The notes: generated from the letters alone by a model not told the origin. Shown: positions 1 to 8,957, counted from the first letter of the stretch. The stretch: DNA of 64,000 nucleotides from CASFRF01 sp031549345 (GCA_031549345.1 JAVBPY010000002.1:124001-188000), one strand, 5' to 3'. Translations and numbers: made by a program.

Positions 1-306
1 TTTCACCCAACGGAAGTTGATCGCAATTTCGCCGCGCTGGCGGTGAATGTTGATACGGAAACGGCCGACATCGTCTTCCTGGAGCGAAATATCCAAATCC
101 CCCGTGAGGCGGAACTGTTCGTGCTGCTCTTTCTGCGGAGCCGCCTGGCGGATGAATTCCTCCAACATCTCTGTGGTGGGGCAAAAATCGGTTTCTGTCC
201 AGTCCCCCTGCAAACGGAGAACGGCGGGGCAATTCGCCTTGATGCCAATATCCGAAACGTCCGCCTTGACCGCGGCATCCAACAACTCGTGCAAAACAGT
301 AATCAT
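1..306 (-). CDS. pilT: Type IV pilus retraction ATPase PilT, N-terminal part (cut by window edge)
   Basis: The first 102 codons of a gene that runs off the left edge; the remainder, including the Walker motifs, lies outside. The translation starts MITVLHELLDAAVKADVSDI, followed by GIKANCPAVLRLQGDW. This fits the PilT/PilU/GspE N-terminal domain, which typically has SDIHLK..xPPxxRxxG near residues 15-35. An AAGGTGA stretch precedes the ATG at 306. PilT family ATPases power pilus retraction at the inner membrane. Family assignment rests only on the N-terminal domain, so PilU or another GspE-like ATPase remains possible. Its presence agrees with the prepilin-like protein at 53157-53951. Confidence 0.7.
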   Translation of the reverse strand, partial: MITVLHELLDAAVKADVSDIGIKANCPAVLRLQGDWTETDFCPTTEMLEEFIRQAAPQKEQHEQFRLTGDLDISLQEDDVGRFRINIHRQRGEIAINFRWVK

Positions 307-374
307 GCATCACCTTGTTTTATGTGTTTGGATGGAATGTACACCTTTTCTCAAAAAAATGCAAACCAAGAAGC

Positions 375-1247
375 TCAGCGTGTCGCGGCATCGCGGTATG
401 CGCGCGGCGAAACGCCGTAATGGCGGCGGAACTGACGCGAAAAATAGTTGGAATCGGAATACCCGCAACGTTCCGCCACCTCCCCCACGCGGAGTTTTCC
501 CGCCTCCAGAAGCACGGCGGCCCGCTTCAGACGCAACAAATTCAAATGCGCGAACGGGGTCGTCCCCGTCGCGGCGCGAAAAACACGCAGAAAATGATTG
601 GCGGAGATACCCGCGAGGCGGGCCATTTCCGCGAGGGTCCATGCCTCTTGGCAGGAGCGTTCCAATTTTCCCGGGAGCGCCCCCAGGCGCGCCAATGCCG
701 TGGAGCGGTCCTCCGCCGAAACGCTGGAAAAGGTGCTTAAAAAAAGGATCAATTCCAGGAGCGCCGCGAACGCGCCCGCTTCTCCCGATGGATCGGGGCG
801 TTCAAGCTCCCGTGAAAGACGGCGGACTTTCTCCTCTGCCCGGAGAAGCTCCGGCGCGCCGAGGCGCAAACGGCGCTCCGCCGTCCCTTTAAAAAGCAAA
901 CGGTAACCGGAAATTTTCCGCAAGAGAGTTTCCGGGAGCGGAAGACGGGCCGGATCGAAAAGAACGTTGCATAAATCCAACTCGTTCCAGGCCGTGAAAA
1001 AATGCTCCGCGCCGCCGTGAAGAAAAAAAACATCGCCGGGCAGCACAGGGAGTATTTCTCCATTCACGCTTTGTTCCCCCCTCCCCCCGACTACGAGAAC
1101 AAGCTCGGAAAAATCATGGCTGTGGGGAACGAGCGTGAGGTCGTAGTGGTGCTGCAACGAGGCGGATGGCCGCAACCGCCGTACCGCGATCGGGCAGTCG
1201 GCGGAGCGGAAATAATGCTCGCCCCGCGCTTGTTCCGGCGTGTTCAT
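375..1247 (-). CDS. AraC/XylS-family transcriptional regulator
   Basis: A 290-residue cytoplasmic regulator. The N-terminal half is a cupin-like sensing domain (PHSHDFSELVLVVGG at about 41-55, LPGDVFFLHGG at 69-79). The C-terminal ~100 residues carry two helix-turn-helix units, with the signature VGEVAERCGYSDSNYFSRQF followed by GVSPRAYR near the end. The ATG at 1247 is chosen because it forms an ATGA overlap with the stop of the upstream SGNH hydrolase gene; the open frame continues upstream only as overlap with that gene. It probably senses a sugar and controls the adjacent divergent carbohydrate genes, possibly through the inverted repeat at 2759-2811. The ligand cannot be read from sequence. 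Confidence 0.88.
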   Translation of the reverse strand: MNTPEQARGEHYFRSADCPIAVRRLRPSASLQHHYDLTLVPHSHDFSELVLVVGGRGEQSVNGEILPVLPGDVFFLHGGAEHFFTAWNELDLCNVLFDPARLPLPETLLRKISGYRLLFKGTAERRLRLGAPELLRAEEKVRRLSRELERPDPSGEAGAFAALLELILFLSTFSSVSAEDRSTALARLGALPGKLERSCQEAWTLAEMARLAGISANHFLRVFRAATGTTPFAHLNLLRLKRAAVLLEAGKLRVGEVAERCGYSDSNYFSRQFRRHYGVSPRAYRDAATR

Positions 1248-2716
1248 CGCAAGGGCGGCGTATGGACGCGAATTCCGCGGAGCGGGAGCATCCCCGTCCC
1301 TTCGGAAATAATTTCCAGCGTATGTTCCGCATTGTCGATCCCCTGAATCAGGAGCGTGGTCGACTCCACTTTCCGGTCGCCGTTGGCGGGTTCCCAGCGA
1401 TCGGTGAAACGTCCGCCGATTTCCCATGTAACCTTGAAGTTTTCCGGGCATTGTTCTTTGCTCACGCGCGCGGCGTCCTTGATGCCGGTGTAGTCATCCG
1501 GGAAAATAGTGATCCGTCCGGATAGCGAGGTGAACTTTTCTCCGCCGATCCCCTCGCCGTCCTCTCCGGTAACGCTCCCGCGAAGGCGGAACTTGAATTT
1601 CGATGAGTCGGCGTTCACTTCGCGGATTTCCATCTCCCACGATTCAAAGCGCGGAAGACCGTTCAGCGTAACACGCTTCAGGGCAGGCCACCAGAGTTTG
1701 TGCGCCGTACTCGGGCGCTTGACGTAATAGGCCGCGGGGAAGGAGGAAGGGGCTTTTCCGTCGATCCGGATTTGCGCCGCGCCGAGCCCGATGGGTCCTG
1801 TCTTTTCATTCAACACAAGGTCGATCACGTCGACGCGGTTGCCGGTGAATTTCAACGTGAGCTTATCGCCTTTTTGCGTGGAAACAATGCCGCCGTCGCG
1901 GACGATCCAGCCGTCGCCCTCCAGGATGATTTCGTCGGAAGCCTCCTCGAGGAAGCGCCGCCCTTCGTAATCGCGGACACGGATGCTCCAGTCGCTCGGG
2001 TACAACGTATTGTAGCGGAAGTGGCGCATGAAGAGCTGGAACATCAGGCGGTTCCCCTCCTCGTTCAAATGCACCGAATCGCGGAGGAGGTCGGTTTGCT
2101 TGATGTTGTTCTTCCTAATGTATTCGATCCACTCGTTGCGGACGTCCACGAGTTCGCAATTGTACTTTTGCGCCAGGTACTCCGTCTGCCGGGCCGAGGC
2201 CGTGGCGCGGGAGGTTGCGACTTTCTCCAGATTCTCCTGGCGATCGATGTGGTGGGTGTAGGTGATGATTTCCGCTGTGGTGTATTTCCGCAAATTGTAG
2301 AAAATGCGCTCCAATTCACCGTTCCATTCTCCGCCGTAAACATGAAAAATCACCAGATCGGGGTACTCCTGGTACAAATCGTATTGCGCGGTGCGAATCA
2401 GACTTGCCGCGCCGAATCCGCCGATGGCGCGGTTGGAAAACTCGATCTTCGCCTCGGGATAGCGTTCCTGCAATGCCTTGGCAATCGCACCCGTCCATTG
2501 CTGCTGGATGATCGATTGTCCGTATCCGATGATCTTCACTTTGCGTTTCCAGTCGCGCGTGCTGGTTTCCAGGAGCGTCATCGTCCGCTGGATGCGCGCG
2601 CCCAGGAGCGCTTCGTGCGCGTGCGGCGCGGGCGCGGGCAAATGTTCGGCTTCCACTTCCGCCGACGCAAGGGAGAGCGTCAGCCCGGCAAGACAAAGTA
2701 TGGGAAGAATGCGCAT
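1244..2716 (-). CDS. Secreted SGNH/GDSL-family hydrolase with C-terminal extension
   Basis: A 490-residue protein with a clear signal peptide (MRILPILCLAGLTLSLASAE). The ATG at 2716 has a GAGG ribosome site 6 nt upstream; the longer reading frame before it has no signal-peptide logic. The SGNH fold is seen as GYGQSI (nucleophile Ser68), AIGGFG (about 98-103), YGGEWNG and DSVHLNEEGN (Asp213/His216). Residues about 240-490 form a beta-rich extension of unknown function, possibly carbohydrate binding. The family includes acetyl- and other carbohydrate esterases, so a secreted polysaccharide deacetylase is plausible. It is first in an operon with the AraC regulator (4-nt overlap). Confidence 0.8.
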   Translation of the reverse strand: MRILPILCLAGLTLSLASAEVEAEHLPAPAPHAHEALLGARIQRTMTLLETSTRDWKRKVKIIGYGQSIIQQQWTGAIAKALQERYPEAKIEFSNRAIGGFGAASLIRTAQYDLYQEYPDLVIFHVYGGEWNGELERIFYNLRKYTTAEIITYTHHIDRQENLEKVATSRATASARQTEYLAQKYNCELVDVRNEWIEYIRKNNIKQTDLLRDSVHLNEEGNRLMFQLFMRHFRYNTLYPSDWSIRVRDYEGRRFLEEASDEIILEGDGWIVRDGGIVSTQKGDKLTLKFTGNRVDVIDLVLNEKTGPIGLGAAQIRIDGKAPSSFPAAYYVKRPSTAHKLWWPALKRVTLNGLPRFESWEMEIREVNADSSKFKFRLRGSVTGEDGEGIGGEKFTSLSGRITIFPDDYTGIKDAARVSKEQCPENFKVTWEIGGRFTDRWEPANGDRKVESTTLLIQGIDNAEHTLEIISEGTGMLPLRGIRVHTPPLR

Positions 2717-2758
2717 TTTTTCCTCGTTTTTCCAGGTTATGGTGATAATGTACTTGTT

Positions 2759-2811
2759 TTTGTTGATATATTCAAGGAAATGCACAAAAAAAACACTATT
2801 ATATCAACAAA
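2759..2811. promoter_or_regulatory. Divergent intergenic region with perfect 12-bp inverted repeat
   Basis: The 110-bp gap between the divergent SGNH and xylose-isomerase-like genes contains TTTGTTGATATA at 2759-2770 and its exact reverse complement TATATCAACAAA at 2800-2811. The centres are 41 bp apart, about four helical turns. The region is AT-rich, unlike its surroundings. Placement suggests two operator sites for a regulator acting on both promoters, with the AraC protein of this locus the obvious candidate; a dimer bridging both sites would form a loop. That assignment is inference. Confidence 0.55.
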
Positions 2812-2826
2812 CCACAGGAGGTGATT

Positions 2827-3954
2827 ATGCTGAGTTTCAATCAAGGCTGCGTTACGCAGCGTTCGGTTCCGTTCTGGACGGTTGGCAATCCGTTGGTGGA
2901 CCCGTTTGGCGGCGCGGTACTGCCGAAAGTGAACTCCATTGAAGTTGCGCAGATTCTCGCATGGGCGGCCAAGGAAGGCTATTGCGAAGCGACCAGCGCC
3001 CACGACGACGACCTCGTTCCCTGGAACCCGGCCAAGCCGGAGGACGACCTCGATCCCGCCAGTGAAACATACAAGCTCATGCGCCAGCTCAAGGCGATCC
3101 TGGACGAAGCGGGACTTTCCTTCAACACCATCACCTGCTCCCTCCACGGAAACACCCTTTTCCGCAACGGCGGACTGACCAATCCGGACGCCAAGCTGCG
3201 CAAGCTCGCCAAGCTGAAGGTGGAGCGCACCATCCGCATCGGCCACTTCTTCGGCGCGAAATATTACACCTACTGGGTGGCGCGCGACGGATTCGAAGTC
3301 CCGGCGATTGTGAACTGGAAGAAGACCTACGACTGGCTGGCCGACGGCCTTGACCACGTGTACGACTACATCAAGGAACAAAAGTTCAGCAACTACCGCG
3401 GCGCGACCATCGAGCCGAAACCGAACGAGCCGCGCGGCCAGATGTTCCTCCCCACCAGCGGACACGCCGTCGGCTTCATCTGCGGCAAGCTCAAGAACCC
3501 CGAATTCTGGGGGGTAAACCCGGAGCTTCTCCAGCACGAAAGCATGTGCCTCCTGAACGCGGTGATGACCGTGGGCTACCTTTGCAGCATGAAGAAGCTT
3601 TTCTTCCTCCACTTCGGCAGCCAGATCAAAGCACAGTTCGACAACGACTTCCCGCCGTTGATCGGACCGGAAGGCCTGAAAGAAACGGTCATGATGTTCT
3701 ACGCCCTCAAGCAGATCGGCTGGAAGGGCATTGTGGAATACGACTGCCACATGCTCCGCGCCGAAGGCGATCCGAACGATCCGATCGGTTGCCGGAAACA
3801 GTTCGTCAAGGACGCGACGCGCGCACTGGCGATCGCCATGGCGCTCGCCGACCGGATCGATCCGGAAGCGTTCGCAAGCCAGACGCAGAGCGCCGCCGAC
3901 CTGACAAGCATCGAACAGCTCTGCGGGCTGTCGGCCCCCAAGCTCACACGCTAA
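2827..3954 (+). CDS. Xylose isomerase-like TIM-barrel protein
   Basis: 375 residues, similar throughout to actinobacterial-type xylose isomerase. Recognisable blocks are WTVGNPLVDPFGG (18-30), the catalytic-His block HDDDLVPW (His59), IEPKPNEPRG (Glu196, Lys198), GVNPELLQHE (Glu233, His237), FDND (Asp272, Asp274) and VEYD (Asp306). By alignment from memory with Streptomyces enzymes, the metal ligand Asp245 (HIDLN) is replaced by His262 (FLHFG), and the NPE..HE block has one extra residue. ATG 2827 is chosen over the upstream GTG because AGGAGG at 2816-2821 lies 5 nt before it. It should interconvert an aldose and ketose, but the altered metal site makes the exact substrate uncertain. A strong terminator follows. 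Confidence 0.8.
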   Translation: MLSFNQGCVTQRSVPFWTVGNPLVDPFGGAVLPKVNSIEVAQILAWAAKEGYCEATSAHDDDLVPWNPAKPEDDLDPASETYKLMRQLKAILDEAGLSFNTITCSLHGNTLFRNGGLTNPDAKLRKLAKLKVERTIRIGHFFGAKYYTYWVARDGFEVPAIVNWKKTYDWLADGLDHVYDYIKEQKFSNYRGATIEPKPNEPRGQMFLPTSGHAVGFICGKLKNPEFWGVNPELLQHESMCLLNAVMTVGYLCSMKKLFFLHFGSQIKAQFDNDFPPLIGPEGLKETVMMFYALKQIGWKGIVEYDCHMLRAEGDPNDPIGCRKQFVKDATRALAIAMALADRIDPEAFASQTQSAADLTSIEQLCGLSAPKLTR

Positions 3955-3958
3955 CTAC

Positions 3959-3993
3959 AAAAGCCGGATGCGCAAATGCGCATCCGGCTTTTT
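3959..3993 (+). terminator. Rho-independent terminator after the xylose isomerase-like gene
   Basis: Thirteen-bp perfect stem AAGCCGGATGCGC / GCGCATCCGGCTT with an AAAT loop, then a T run. It lies 5 nt after the stop codon. The next gene starts inside or just after it, so cdd must have its own promoter or rely on read-through. Confidence 0.9.
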
Positions 3994-3999
3994 CAGTCT

Positions 4000-4413
4000 A
4001 TGAGGGATATGGATCTTGCCTGGAAAAAACTTCTGGATGCGGCGCGCGCAAAAGTGAATCCGCGACAGGTTTCGGCATTTGTTGACGTCGGCGGCGCGGC
4101 GGCGGCCATTTTGACCGAAAACGGCAATATATACACCGGAATTTGCATCGACACGGCATGCTCGCTCGGCATGTGTGCCGAGCGCAACGCCGCCGCCAAC
4201 ATGTTGACCAATGGCGAAAGCGGAATTGCCAAAATCGTTTGTGTCGGCAGCAACGGGAAACCCATGCCCCCCTGCGGCGTCTGCCGCGAATTTTTACTGC
4301 AACTCGCCCCGGCCCACGCCGAACTGGAATTCCTCATTTCCGGCGGACGCGTCGTCAAACTCGGCGACCTTTTGCCCGACTGGTGGGGAGAAAAAAAGGA
4401 AACAAAAGAATGA
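4000..4413 (+). CDS. cdd: Cytidine deaminase family protein
   Basis: 137 residues, the size of tetrameric cytidine deaminases. Zinc and catalytic motifs are intact: MCAERNA (Cys ligand and the proton-shuttle Glu) and PPCGVCREFL (PCxxC ligands). It converts cytidine/deoxycytidine to uridine in pyrimidine salvage; blasticidin-S-deaminase-like members look similar. The start is uncertain between ATG 4000 and ATG 4009, since neither has an ideal ribosome site. The stop overlaps the start of the DUF3795 gene by ATGA. Confidence 0.85.
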   Translation: MRDMDLAWKKLLDAARAKVNPRQVSAFVDVGGAAAAILTENGNIYTGICIDTACSLGMCAERNAAANMLTNGESGIAKIVCVGSNGKPMPPCGVCREFLLQLAPAHAELEFLISGGRVVKLGDLLPDWWGEKKETKE

Positions 4414-4700
4414 ATGCTCCAATCACATCCCGTTGCGGTCTGCGGTGCGATGTTTGCGCATTCAAAGAGCCGTGCAACTGCGGCGGTTGCATCGCCACAA
4501 ACGGACACCCGTTCCACGGCGAGTGCCCCGTGGCGAAATGCTGCCAGGACAAGGGCTTTCTCCATTGCGGCGAATGCCCGGAACTGCCCTGCAAGCAGCT
4601 TTACGCGTATTCGTACGAAGACAAAGAACACGGGGACAATCCCCCCGGCGCGCGGATCGAACAATGCCGCCGCTGGGCATTGCAAAGGTCTGGAAAATGA
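4410..4700 (+). CDS. DUF3795 domain protein (cysteine-rich, metal-binding type)
   Basis: 96 residues with many cysteines: CGLRCDVC, CNCGGC, CPVAKCCQDKG, CGECPELPC. This pattern matches the DUF3795 family of small putative zinc or iron-sulfur binding proteins with no defined role. It is joined by ATGA overlaps both to cytidine deaminase upstream and to the GH42 gene downstream, so the three are translated from one mRNA. Confidence 0.8.
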   Translation: MNAPITSRCGLRCDVCAFKEPCNCGGCIATNGHPFHGECPVAKCCQDKGFLHCGECPELPCKQLYAYSYEDKEHGDNPPGARIEQCRRWALQRSGK

Positions 4701-6685
4701 ATGAACTGACACACCGCTACACCGGCGCCTTTGACCGGTTTCTCTTCGGCGCGGCCTATTACCCCGAACACTGGAGTGTCGAAGTGCGCGCCGGCGACCC
4801 GGAGAAAATGCGCGCTGCGGGCTTCAACGTCGTCCGCCTGGGTGAATTCGCCTGGGACAGGATGGAACCGCAACCAGGCGTGTTCGATTTCCGTTTTTTC
4901 GACGCAGAAATCGCCCGTCTGAAAAAAGCGGGGATCGATACCATTTTCTGTACCCCGACTGCCTCGCCCCCCCGCTGGCTCCTGGAACCGGAAATGCTCC
5001 GCGTCAACGCCGACGGGGTTGTAATGCAGCATGGTTCGCGCCAGCACGCGTGCACCACCAATGCAAAATTTCGCGCCCTTTCACGCCGGATCACCCATGC
5101 GGTCGCCGAACATTTCAAAAACACCCCGGCCGTCATCGCATTCCAGACGGACAACGAATTTCATTGCCACTTCCAGCACTGCTACTGCCCGAGCTGCCAG
5201 GAGGAGTTCCGTACCTGGCTTGCCGTCCAATACGATTCCATCGACGCGTTGAACGAAGCATGGGGATGCGCATTCTGGGCGCAGACCTACCATAGTTTTG
5301 CGGAAATCGAACTCCCGCGCGACCAGGCGCCGACATGGCCGAATCCGGGTGCGATGCTGGATATGCGCCGCTTCCATGCGGCCATGGTTACACGTTTTCA
5401 GCGCGAGCAAGTCGAAATTCTCCGCGCCGCCAACCCCGCGTGGCTCCTCTTTCACAATGGACTAATGGGGGTGGTCGATTACAGGAGCGACTTCACCCTG
5501 GATTTGGACGCCATCGGCTTCGACACCTACCCCGGATTCGTCTACAACGCAACGGAGCGCCCCTTCCGGCACGCCTATACCCTTGACCGCGCCCGTTCCA
5601 TCGCCGGGAATTTCATTATTCCGGAACACCAATCGGGGTATGGCGGCCAGCCCGGTTACGTGCACTCCACGCCGGAACCAGGCGAGGTGCGCCAACAAAC
5701 CTTTCGTTCCATTGCGCGCGGCGCGGACAGTCTTTTGTATTTCCGCTGGCGGAGCTGCCGCTTCGGCGCGGAGGAATACTGGGGGGGCATCCTCGACCAC
5801 GACAACGTTCCGCGACGCCGTTACCGGGAAATCAAACAAGTCGGGAGCGAACTCGCGTTCCTCGCGCCGCTCCTGAAAGGGACGGAGGTTTTCTGCGACG
5901 TCGCCATCGCCGCGCCGGATTTGATCACCGAGGAAATTCACCGCATTTACCCCATGGGCTACCCCTCCCCCGGAGCCGTCGCCTACGCGCTCCACACGGC
6001 GTTTGCGCGGAAGCACTACGCTGTGGGGCTGGTGGACCCGGAAGACGATCTTAGTCTTCTCAAAGTGTTTTACCTCCCCCATTGGGAATACATTTCTCCG
6101 AAAGCGGTGAAAAACATCACCGCTTTCGTACAGCGCGGCGGAACACTCCTGATCGGCGCGCGTTCCGGCATCCGCACGTGCGACAACCGAATCATCGGAG
6201 CGCCCTTCCCCGGCATCCTCACCGAGCTTGCCGGATGCACCGTGGAGGAATACGGAAAACTGCATGAGAACGACCCCCATTCGATCCACCGCCTCACCTT
6301 CGGCGGAAACGAAATCCCCGTCCAACACCACTACGAAGTCCTGAAAAGCACGGGGGCGGATGTCGTTGCACGCTGGAGTACGCGCTTCCTCGCCGGAGAA
6401 CCCGCCGTTACGCGCAACCGGGTCGGCGCGGGTTGTGTGTACTATTTCGGCACATACTTTACGCCCGAAGTGCTTGCGCCGCTCCTCCCCTCGCTCGCCG
6501 TTCCCATCCTCGCCGGACTGCCGCCGACGGCGGAGCTTTACGAGCGACGCGCCCCGGGGCGGCGTATCCTCTTCCTCCTGAACCACGGAGAAAAACCGCT
6601 GGACGGCGCCCTCCTTCCCGGAAAAACCATTGTCGGCGCGGCGGGCGAGCTCCCTCCGTACGGCGTAAAAATTACGGAGTTGTAA
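4697..6685 (+). CDS. Beta-galactosidase, glycoside hydrolase family 42
   Basis: 662 residues, normal for GH42. The start overlaps the previous stop (ATGA). The N-terminal barrel has FGAAYYPEHW (18-26), RLGEFAWDRMEP, and the acid/base site QTDNEF with Glu154. The zinc-site cysteines follow (Cys162, Cys164, Cys167 in CYCPSC, with Cys119 upstream). The nucleophile is expected to be Glu310 (IIPEHQSG). The trimerisation and C-terminal beta domains follow. There is no signal peptide, so it should act in the cytoplasm on imported galactosides. Released galactose could enter the galK/galE route at 15-18 kb. Confidence 0.9.
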   Translation: MNELTHRYTGAFDRFLFGAAYYPEHWSVEVRAGDPEKMRAAGFNVVRLGEFAWDRMEPQPGVFDFRFFDAEIARLKKAGIDTIFCTPTASPPRWLLEPEMLRVNADGVVMQHGSRQHACTTNAKFRALSRRITHAVAEHFKNTPAVIAFQTDNEFHCHFQHCYCPSCQEEFRTWLAVQYDSIDALNEAWGCAFWAQTYHSFAEIELPRDQAPTWPNPGAMLDMRRFHAAMVTRFQREQVEILRAANPAWLLFHNGLMGVVDYRSDFTLDLDAIGFDTYPGFVYNATERPFRHAYTLDRARSIAGNFIIPEHQSGYGGQPGYVHSTPEPGEVRQQTFRSIARGADSLLYFRWRSCRFGAEEYWGGILDHDNVPRRRYREIKQVGSELAFLAPLLKGTEVFCDVAIAAPDLITEEIHRIYPMGYPSPGAVAYALHTAFARKHYAVGLVDPEDDLSLLKVFYLPHWEYISPKAVKNITAFVQRGGTLLIGARSGIRTCDNRIIGAPFPGILTELAGCTVEEYGKLHENDPHSIHRLTFGGNEIPVQHHYEVLKSTGADVVARWSTRFLAGEPAVTRNRVGAGCVYYFGTYFTPEVLAPLLPSLAVPILAGLPPTAELYERRAPGRRILFLLNHGEKPLDGALLPGKTIVGAAGELPPYGVKITEL

Positions 6686-6686
6686 C

Positions 6687-7412
6687 ATGCGGAAAGACTC
6701 CACGTGGCTGAAACAGTGCTCTTGGACAAACGAAGAACGTCTGCAAGGGTCGATCCGGGCAGTGGTTCTCCAATTCCACGGCCTCGGCGGCGGGTACCGT
6801 CCCCCGGGCGGTTATTCGCTCTTCGAGCTCGAATGCGCGGCACACGGCGCGCTTGTCGTGCACCCATACTACGGTCCCTGGGCGTGGATGAACCGCGCCG
6901 CGCGGACCTTTGTGGACGACATTGTCGACACCGTGTATGCGGAATTCGGACTTGCAGCCTCGCTGCCTCTTCTTTCCACAGGCGGCAGCATGGGCGGGTG
7001 TTCCGCGTTGCTTTACTGCCGTTACGGGAAACGGAAGCCGGCGGCGGCATTGGCGCTTTACCCGGTTTGCGATACACAATTGCATTACGACGAGCGGCCG
7101 GACCTTCCGGCGAGCTTCAATCACGCCTTTCTCGGCTATCCGGAAACACTGGAAACGTGTCTGCGCGAACATTCGCCCCTGGAGCAAACACCCCTTATGC
7201 CCGACATTCCCTATCTGGTCATCCACGGCGACAGCGACCAGGCGGTGAACAAGGAAATGCATTCCGACCGCTTTGTTGCGGCGATGCGCGCCCTCGGGCG
7301 CAATGTCCGGTATATGGAAATACCCGGCATGGGACATGGCGGCAATATGCCGCTTGCGGTGCATCTTGAAAGCTTCCGTTTTGTGGAGAACCACCTAACC
7401 CAAGGAGAATAA
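6687..7412 (+). CDS. Alpha/beta hydrolase (prolyl oligopeptidase-like esterase)
   Basis: 241 residues without a signal peptide. The serine hydrolase motif is GGSMGG (Ser101), with acid HGDSD (Asp182/184) and His217 in GMGHGG, plus the oxyanion segment FHGLGGG at 30-36. This is the acetyl-esterase/dienelactone-hydrolase-like fold often placed beside glycoside hydrolases. It starts 1 nt after the GH42 stop and ends 1 nt before the GH39-like start, which supports a role in processing decorated oligosaccharides in the cytoplasm. Substrate unknown. Confidence 0.75.
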   Translation: MRKDSTWLKQCSWTNEERLQGSIRAVVLQFHGLGGGYRPPGGYSLFELECAAHGALVVHPYYGPWAWMNRAARTFVDDIVDTVYAEFGLAASLPLLSTGGSMGGCSALLYCRYGKRKPAAALALYPVCDTQLHYDERPDLPASFNHAFLGYPETLETCLREHSPLEQTPLMPDIPYLVIHGDSDQAVNKEMHSDRFVAAMRALGRNVRYMEIPGMGHGGNMPLAVHLESFRFVENHLTQGE

Positions 7413-7413
7413 A

Positions 7414-8907
7414 ATGACGGACCCATTCGCAGAATTTGAAAACCTCCGCTTTATCGGGGAACTCAAGACACTGGACAGCCGGGAGATTACAACCTCCCAT
7501 TTCGGCGTCGGTTTTGAATGCCTGGACCGCAATATGTGGGACACAAAGCAGGCCTGGCCGGTCCTCTCGGCACTCGGCATCAAATGGGCGCGCGTGCAAA
7601 CCGGCTGGGCGCGGACGGAAACCGTCTGCGGTGAATACCAGTTCGCCTGGCTGGACGACACCGTCGATCGCCTGATCGACCACGGGGTCAATCCATGGTT
7701 GAGCCTCTCTTACGGGAACCCCCTCTACACGAAGGAACTCGACGGCGCGGTGCATGGCGCTCCGCCCAAAATCATCCAATGCGACAGCCAGGGCGTGGGC
7801 TTCCCCCCCATCGGGACGCCGGAAGCAATGGCCGGATGGCTGAACTATGTCCGTGCAACCGTGCGCCATTACAAGAATCGAGTTACCCACTTCGAGGTTT
7901 GGAACGAACCGGATCTCCTGAGTTTCTGGAAATGCCAGCCGCGCGCGGCCGATTACGCCCGTTTCGTCCGCGAAACGGCGAAGGCGATCCGCGCGGAAAA
8001 TCCGAACGCACGGGTAATCGGCGGTGCCATCGCCTGGGGGATGACAGTCTGGAGCCTTAAGTTCCTCGAGGATTGTTTCCGCGCCGGAATGCACGAGGAC
8101 ATCGATATCCTGACCTACCACGGGTATAAATCGGTGCCGGAACGCCACAGCACGCAGGAGATCGCCGCGTTCACCCACCTGATCCGCCGCTACAAACCGT
8201 CGCTGGAATTCTGGCAGGGGGAAGCCGGTGTGCAGTCGCACGTCCCCGAAGGCGCGGCGGGAATGGGCGCTCTTTCGACGATGAAATCAAGCGAAGACAT
8301 CCAGGCGCGCATGCTTCTTCGCCGTTTCCTCCTGGAGATGAACAACGGTTGCTCCATGACCAGCTATTTTCACATGGCCGACTTTACCCATTATGGGCTT
8401 AAGTGCACCAAGACCTTCCACTACGGGCTCCTCCGCCTGGAAGACGGTTCACCGAAACCGGCCTATAAGGCGCTGCAAGTCCTCGCCACCCTTCTCTGCG
8501 ATCCGGTGGAGCCGGCGGAAGGGCGGAGCGCCTGCCACTTAAGCCTCCTCAAAGACACGGAGGATCCCCGCGCGACCAAGGCGCACACCTGGCACGCCAA
8601 TTTCCTCCGCGGCGACGTGCCGGTTCACGCGTGGTGGATTCCCGACTCGGTGGAGGACGATCCCGTTGTCGTCCGGGGCGAGATGACTTACTACCTGGAG
8701 CACGGACTGAAGTTGGACGATCCGGTGCTCATCGATCCGCGTACCGGACGCGTCTACGCGCTTGAAATGGCGCATGACCGCCGCTGCTGCGGCGAAACGT
8801 GGATGTTCGACGATCCGCAGGCGGAAGGACTCCGCGTCTTCCGCCCGCTCCCGGTGAGCTCCTCGCCGCTTCTCCTGACCGACCGGTCGATCCTCAAACT
8901 GTGTTGA
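7414..8907 (+). CDS. GH39-like glycoside hydrolase (clan GH-A)
   Basis: 497 residues with an excellent AAGGAG site. The barrel has ALGIKWARVQTGWART at 53-68, acid/base HFEVWNEPD (Glu165) and candidate nucleophile FWQGEAG (Glu270), the layout of GH39 and related clan A families. There is no signal peptide, so it is presumably cytoplasmic. Last gene of the 4.0-8.9 kb operon, followed by a strong terminator. Activity might be beta-xylosidase, alpha-L-iduronidase or a related exo-activity; the family number is a best guess. Confidence 0.72.
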   Translation: MTDPFAEFENLRFIGELKTLDSREITTSHFGVGFECLDRNMWDTKQAWPVLSALGIKWARVQTGWARTETVCGEYQFAWLDDTVDRLIDHGVNPWLSLSYGNPLYTKELDGAVHGAPPKIIQCDSQGVGFPPIGTPEAMAGWLNYVRATVRHYKNRVTHFEVWNEPDLLSFWKCQPRAADYARFVRETAKAIRAENPNARVIGGAIAWGMTVWSLKFLEDCFRAGMHEDIDILTYHGYKSVPERHSTQEIAAFTHLIRRYKPSLEFWQGEAGVQSHVPEGAAGMGALSTMKSSEDIQARMLLRRFLLEMNNGCSMTSYFHMADFTHYGLKCTKTFHYGLLRLEDGSPKPAYKALQVLATLLCDPVEPAEGRSACHLSLLKDTEDPRATKAHTWHANFLRGDVPVHAWWIPDSVEDDPVVVRGEMTYYLEHGLKLDDPVLIDPRTGRVYALEMAHDRRCCGETWMFDDPQAEGLRVFRPLPVSSSPLLLTDRSILKLC

Positions 8908-8923
8908 TATGACCTGAAACGAA

Positions 8924-8957
8924 GAAGGGCCCGATCCGAAACGGTTCGGGCCCTTTC
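8924..8957 (+). terminator. Rho-independent terminator after the GH39-like gene
   Basis: Stem AAGGGCCCGATCCG / CGGTTCGGGCCCTT (one internal mismatch) with an AAA loop and then TTTCTT, 16 nt after the stop codon. It ends the carbohydrate operon and separates it from the oppositely oriented gene at 9020. Confidence 0.9.

Noticed and set aside
47..892. A 281-codon plus-strand frame over pilT and the AraC regulator
   Set aside because: Antisense to two genes with clear family motifs; low-complexity Arg/Pro/Ser content and no ribosome site.
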